Shown in pieces: positions 6,118 through 8,640 of a stretch of 8,640 nt of DNA. The notes under the pieces were generated by a model, which did not search any database, was not told the DNA's origin, and saw only the letters and a program-made list of their open reading frames with translations. Numbering within the stretch: the first letter of the stretch is position 1; every line of letters begins with the position of its first letter. The stretch is from an uncultured Eubacterium sp. (GTDB lineage: Bacteria; Bacillota; Clostridia; Eubacteriales; Eubacteriaceae). A program made the position numbers and the translations under genes. The stretch lies in NCBI GenBank assembly GCA_902784045.1, contig CACZTE010000134.1, positions 1 to 8,640 on the forward strand. The letters are read 5' to 3'.

Positions 6118-7482
6118 TTGAAGAGTTTAAATGAAGAAAAAGATAAAGATAAAGATAAAGGCATCTCTCTGCGGACCATATACAGATGTCTGGTGGTGGG
6201 GGCCATTCTCATGGCAGCGGTGATGATTTTTTTCACCTTCCATTTGTCGACGGGATCATCCCATCTGGCGGAAATTTCCGAACAGCAGATTCAGTTTCGC
6301 AAAGCGACCCGGGATCTGATGGACGCGTCGGATTATCTCACGGAAAAAGTCCAGCGCTTCACCATCTACGGCAACAGACGTTTTCTCGATGAGTATTTCA
6401 CCGAGGCCTTTAAAAACAAGCGCCGCGAGGAAGCCATCAATACCTTGTCCAAAGACGAAAAAGCCGGCGAGGCCCTCGCCAAACTCAAAAAGGCCATGGA
6501 CGCCTCGGTCAAACTGATGAATCGCGAATACTACGCCATGCGCCTGGTGGTGGAAGCCAAAGGCTATACCGACTATCCCGAGCAGGTTCAAGCCGTGGTG
6601 CTTTCCGACGCGGACAAAGCCCTATCCCCGGAAGGGAAAATGGACCGGGCCGTCGACATGGTGCACGACAACGAATACTACGCCCAAAAAGAAGTGATTC
6701 GCACCAATATGCGCGCCAGTTTGGACGAATTGGAAAAAATGAACTACCAGGAAGATCAAAAATCGCTGACCGATTTGCAGAACGAAATGAACGTCGTGCG
6801 GATTTTCATCCTTATTCAAACCCTGGCCATCTTCTTCATGGTGTGGCTCACCTCCCGTTTGGGCATTCATCCGGTGCTCAACGCTGTCGAGGAAATCAAA
6901 GAAGACAAACCCATCCCCGAAATCGGGGCCAACGAATTCCGCTATCTGGCGCGGACCTACAACAAAATGTATGAGGTCTACAAAAGCAGTCTGGAGCGCC
7001 TCAATTTCAAAGCCTCCCACGACGAACTCACAGGAGCCTACAACCGGGCGGGCTACGACCTGCTGATATCCAGTCTGGATTTAAATTCCAGTTATATCGT
7101 CATGATTGATGTAGATAACTTCAAAACCATCAACGATACCCACGGCCATGAAATGGGCGACAAAGTCCTCGTCAAAGTGGTGAATGTGCTCAAAAGCAAC
7201 TTCCGCTCCGACGATTATGTGTGCCGCATGGGCGGTGATGAATTTGTGGTCCTCGTCGTCCACGCCACATCCATGCAGCATCATCTTTTGGAAACCAAAA
7301 TCGACCAGATCAACAACGAACTGGAAGACACCTCCGACGGCCTGCCGTCCACATCCATCAGCGCCGGCATTGTTCACGGTGACGCGGAAAGCTCCATCGA
7401 GACCATTTTGAGCCGAGCCGACGAAGCCCTTTACGAAACAAAACGCAAGGGCAGAAGAGGCTACACTTTCTATAACGAATAA
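6118..7482 (+). CDS. Membrane-bound diguanylate cyclase with extracellular helical sensor (GGDEF)
   Basis: It makes cyclic di-GMP from two GTP. From the chosen start the protein has 454 residues: a polar (DK)3 stretch, a first membrane helix (about 22-42), a mostly helical outside domain of about 180 residues, a second helix (about 225-247), a HAMP-like linker, and a GGDEF domain from about 302. Visible catalytic features are HDELTGAYNR, DVDNFKTINDTHGHEMGD, G372-G373-D-E-F, SISAGIV and the final ADEALYETKRKGR. The I-site RSDD lies exactly five residues before GGDEF, so product inhibition is expected. TTG 6118 is preferred because GAGGTG (6108-6113) precedes it. ATG 6103 lacks a clear site, and TTG 6010 would place a terminator-like hairpin inside the coding region. 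The ligand sensed is unknown. A hairpin terminator follows, and a second sensor gene lies downstream. Confidence 0.93.
   Translation: MKSLNEEKDKDKDKGISLRTIYRCLVVGAILMAAVMIFFTFHLSTGSSHLAEISEQQIQFRKATRDLMDASDYLTEKVQRFTIYGNRRFLDEYFTEAFKNKRREEAINTLSKDEKAGEALAKLKKAMDASVKLMNREYYAMRLVVEAKGYTDYPEQVQAVVLSDADKALSPEGKMDRAVDMVHDNEYYAQKEVIRTNMRASLDELEKMNYQEDQKSLTDLQNEMNVVRIFILIQTLAIFFMVWLTSRLGIHPVLNAVEEIKEDKPIPEIGANEFRYLARTYNKMYEVYKSSLERLNFKASHDELTGAYNRAGYDLLISSLDLNSSYIVMIDVDNFKTINDTHGHEMGDKVLVKVVNVLKSNFRSDDYVCRMGGDEFVVLVVHATSMQHHLLETKIDQINNELEDTSDGLPSTSISAGIVHGDAESSIETILSRADEALYETKRKGRRGYTFYNE
6142..6159 (+). repeat. Hexanucleotide tandem repeat at the cyclase N-terminus
   Basis: Three perfect copies of GATAAA encode alternating Asp-Lys just before the first membrane helix. 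Copy-number change would keep the frame and only lengthen or shorten the cytoplasmic tail. Confidence 0.7.
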
Positions 7483-7495
7483 CGGGCGCAAAAAA

Positions 7496-7544
7496 GCCCC
7501 GGGTCGATTCACCGGCTTATCACCGGCGGACCGGCCCTTTTTTT
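7496..7544 (+). terminator. Intrinsic terminator after the diguanylate cyclase gene
   Basis: GGGTC (7501-7505) pairs with GGCCC (7533-7537), with one wobble. An inner CCGG pair (7512-7515 with 7523-7526) closes the loop, and seven Ts follow directly (7538-7544). Six As at 7490-7495 could pair with the T-run and make it bidirectional. It begins 13 bases after the stop codon. Confidence 0.6.
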
Positions 7545-7613
7545 GTACGCAAGCTTTCGGCATCAAAAAGCGATTGAAAGCAAAAACATCTGCATCAATT
7601 TCAATGTAAAGGA

Positions 7614-7642
7614 TTGATTTTTTGCCGAAAATAGCCTATAAT
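7614..7642 (+). promoter_or_regulatory. Strong sigma-A promoter for the downstream sensor gene
   Basis: TTGATT (7614-7619), 17 bases, perfect TATAAT (7637-7642). Transcription would start near 7649-7650, about 200 bases before the start codon at 7849. This is the best promoter match in the window. Confidence 0.75.
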
Positions 7643-7649
7643 AAATAAA

Positions 7650-7748
7650 ATGCGTCTGTTGCGTCGTCGTATATTAAAAACGCCGGGAGAAACACCGACG
7701 CACGGGTTCCCTTCTGTAGAACTGATATGTTTTGAGCATCGAAAATAA
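7650..7748 (+). CDS. Possible 32-residue leader peptide (speculative)
   Basis: An ATG at 7650 lies seven to eight bases after the TATAAT box, so the mRNA might begin with or just before this start codon. The frame runs 32 codons to TAA at 7746-7748, beginning MRLLRRRILK. There is no ribosome binding site, so it would need leaderless translation, which is unusual in Bacillota. A frame this short is readily expected by chance. Confidence 0.15.
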   Translation: MRLLRRRILKTPGETPTHGFPSVELICFEHRK

Positions 7749-7831
7749 ATAGGAGGGCTTCTATTTTAACGGACATCCGGAAAGAAGCTTAAATACCAAT
7801 CCCAGGCGACCATCAAAAAGATATTCAGAAC

Positions 7832-7838
7832 AGGAGGG
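7832..7838 (+). promoter_or_regulatory. Ribosome binding site of the Cache-type sensor gene
   Basis: AGGAGGG lies ten bases before ATG 7849. It is an exact second copy of the unexplained AGGAGGG at 7751-7757. Confidence 0.7.
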
Positions 7839-7848
7839 TATCACCACG

Positions 7849-8640
7849 ATGAGTGGATTTAAAACCAAATTCTCGCTTCAAAAGAAACTGATTCTGATGA
7901 TTGTTCCCATTATTGTGCTGGTGATGATCATCGCCGGCGTTTTTAGCTATGCGAGCCTCACGGAAATCAACCGTGTCAATTACACCAGCAGGTCGCAGCA
8001 GCTTTCGGAGACGGCGGCCAAAACCATCGATCCCCATCAGATGAAAACCATCCGCGACAAAGTGATGAAAATCTATCACGACACTCCGGACAAAGTCAGC
8101 AACGAAGAATGGGGCTCTTCGGAATACTACGTCTATCTCGAAAAATATAAAGCCATCATGGACACCAAAGAATACAAAGAAATCCGCGAACAGCTCCGGG
8201 TTATACAGGATAGCAACAACCTTCAATCTGTCTATACGTTGTTGTTTGACACGGAGACGCAATCGACCATCTATCTGGTGGACGCCTCTTATGAGGACAA
8301 CTGTCTGCCGGGCAGCTTCGACGCGGTGATGTACGACGTTGACCGGGAAGCCATGAAAAACCCTAAAAACGGCATTGCCCCGGATATTACCAACACACCG
8401 GAATACGGCTGGGTGGTCGCCGCGGGCAGTCCGATCTATGACGGTGACGAGCTGATTGCTTTCGCGGCAGCGGATATCTCCATGAATGACGCTATCAATC
8501 AGCGCAATCAATTCTTGTTCGCCGAGTTCGCGGCGCTGTTGGTGGCGGGTATTATCTTCATCATCATCAGCATTGTTCTCATCGATAAAATGATCATCCG
8601 ACCCATCAACAAGCTTTCGGACATGTCCCAAAAATATTGG
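7849..8640 (+). CDS. Membrane sensor protein with Cache-like extracellular domain, 3' end cut off by the window
   Basis: The frame from ATG 7849 stays open for 264 codons to the window edge. After a short basic start (MSGFKTKFSLQKK) comes a membrane helix at about residues 14-34. An extracellular domain of about 190 residues follows, and a second membrane helix lies at about 227-249. The sequence then reads IIRPINKLSDMSQ, the typical start of a HAMP linker. In the outside domain, segments such as SVYTLLFDTETQSTIYLVDA and EYGWVVAAGSPIYDGDELIAFAAADISM match the rhythm of Cache-type small-molecule sensors. The output domain lies beyond the window. In this architecture it may be GGDEF, a SpoIIE-type phosphatase, a chemotaxis signalling domain or a histidine kinase. 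The preceding cyclase gene makes a c-di-GMP role tempting but unproven. The gene has its own strong promoter. Confidence 0.88.
   Translation, partial: MSGFKTKFSLQKKLILMIVPIIVLVMIIAGVFSYASLTEINRVNYTSRSQQLSETAAKTIDPHQMKTIRDKVMKIYHDTPDKVSNEEWGSSEYYVYLEKYKAIMDTKEYKEIREQLRVIQDSNNLQSVYTLLFDTETQSTIYLVDASYEDNCLPGSFDAVMYDVDREAMKNPKNGIAPDITNTPEYGWVVAAGSPIYDGDELIAFAAADISMNDAINQRNQFLFAEFAALLVAGIIFIIISIVLIDKMIIRPINKLSDMSQKYW

Larger units (their letters stand above)
7483..7848 (+). other. Intergenic region with long leader of the Cache-type sensor gene
   Basis: After the terminator and promoter, the leader has TGCGTCG (7660-7666) pairing perfectly with CGACGCA (7696-7702). It also has a ribosome-binding-like AGGAGGG (7751-7757) that is not followed by ATG, GTG or TTG until the true start at 7849. 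CCCTTCT (7709-7715) can pair with that site with one wobble, while GCTTCT (7757-7762) pairs with AGAAGC (7783-7788), so the two folds share base 7757. A 32-codon frame starts at ATG 7650, almost at the expected transcription start. I match no known riboswitch class by eye. Confidence 0.45.

Noticed and set aside
7700..7725. GGGTTC...GAAC segment as a tRNA T-arm
   Set aside because: No acceptor stem, anticodon arm or CCA-compatible partner exists around it.
7825..8631. Long minus-strand frame of 268 codons
   Set aside because: It is a shadow of the plus-strand sensor gene: its product is rich in H, D and V with no domain, whereas the plus strand has a ribosome binding site, two membrane helices and a HAMP start.
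1..8640. CRISPR array, transposon ends, prophage or defence system
   Set aside because: No regularly spaced direct repeats, transposase, integrase, nuclease or restriction-type protein is visible in any frame.

Overview
The window reads as a chromosomal stretch of a low-to-mid GC Gram-positive bacterium, most likely a member of Bacillota in the Clostridia/Eubacteriales. This rests on purine-rich Shine-Dalgarno sites (AGGAG, AGGTGG, AGGAGGG), a textbook sigma-A promoter (TTGATT-N17-TATAAT), a short lipoprotein signal peptide, and two membrane sensors of a style common in that group. The taxonomic placement is inference; no rRNA or marker gene is present. All genes lie on the plus strand.

Region 1 (1-2055) is a compact cluster: the 3' part of a TPR/HEAT-like helical repeat protein, a small protein with two CxxC pairs, and a 44-codon very basic peptide that overlaps it by four bases (ATGA). 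None is a recognised family; the spacing suggests one transcript. Region 2 (2186-4190) holds a ten-helix-type acyltransferase-3 membrane protein, a GC-rich stem-loop at its 3' end, and 40 bases later a secreted lipoprotein that looks like a beta-propeller. They probably form an envelope-related pair.

Region 3 (4191-4617) has no convincing gene but is crowded with inverted repeats: a degenerate GATTACGCAGATT-type palindromic repeat, a terminator-like hairpin and a long interrupted palindrome just upstream of the next gene. Region 4 (4618-5760) is a membrane-anchored metallophosphoesterase with all five metal-site motifs intact, followed by two weak terminator-like hairpins.

Region 5 (5800-8640) is a signalling region. 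A diguanylate cyclase with an extracellular sensor, an intact GGDEF site and an intact I-site is followed by a separate gene for a second two-helix sensor, whose Cache-like domain and linker are visible and whose output domain lies beyond the window. Each has its own promoter and a 5' leader of about 200-250 bases containing inverted repeats and a short open reading frame. The first leader also contains a hairpin followed by eight Ts.

I see no CRISPR array, transposase, phage gene, tRNA or rRNA. The items most worth checking are the two leaders, the palindrome upstream of the phosphoesterase, and the unassigned three-gene cluster at the left edge.
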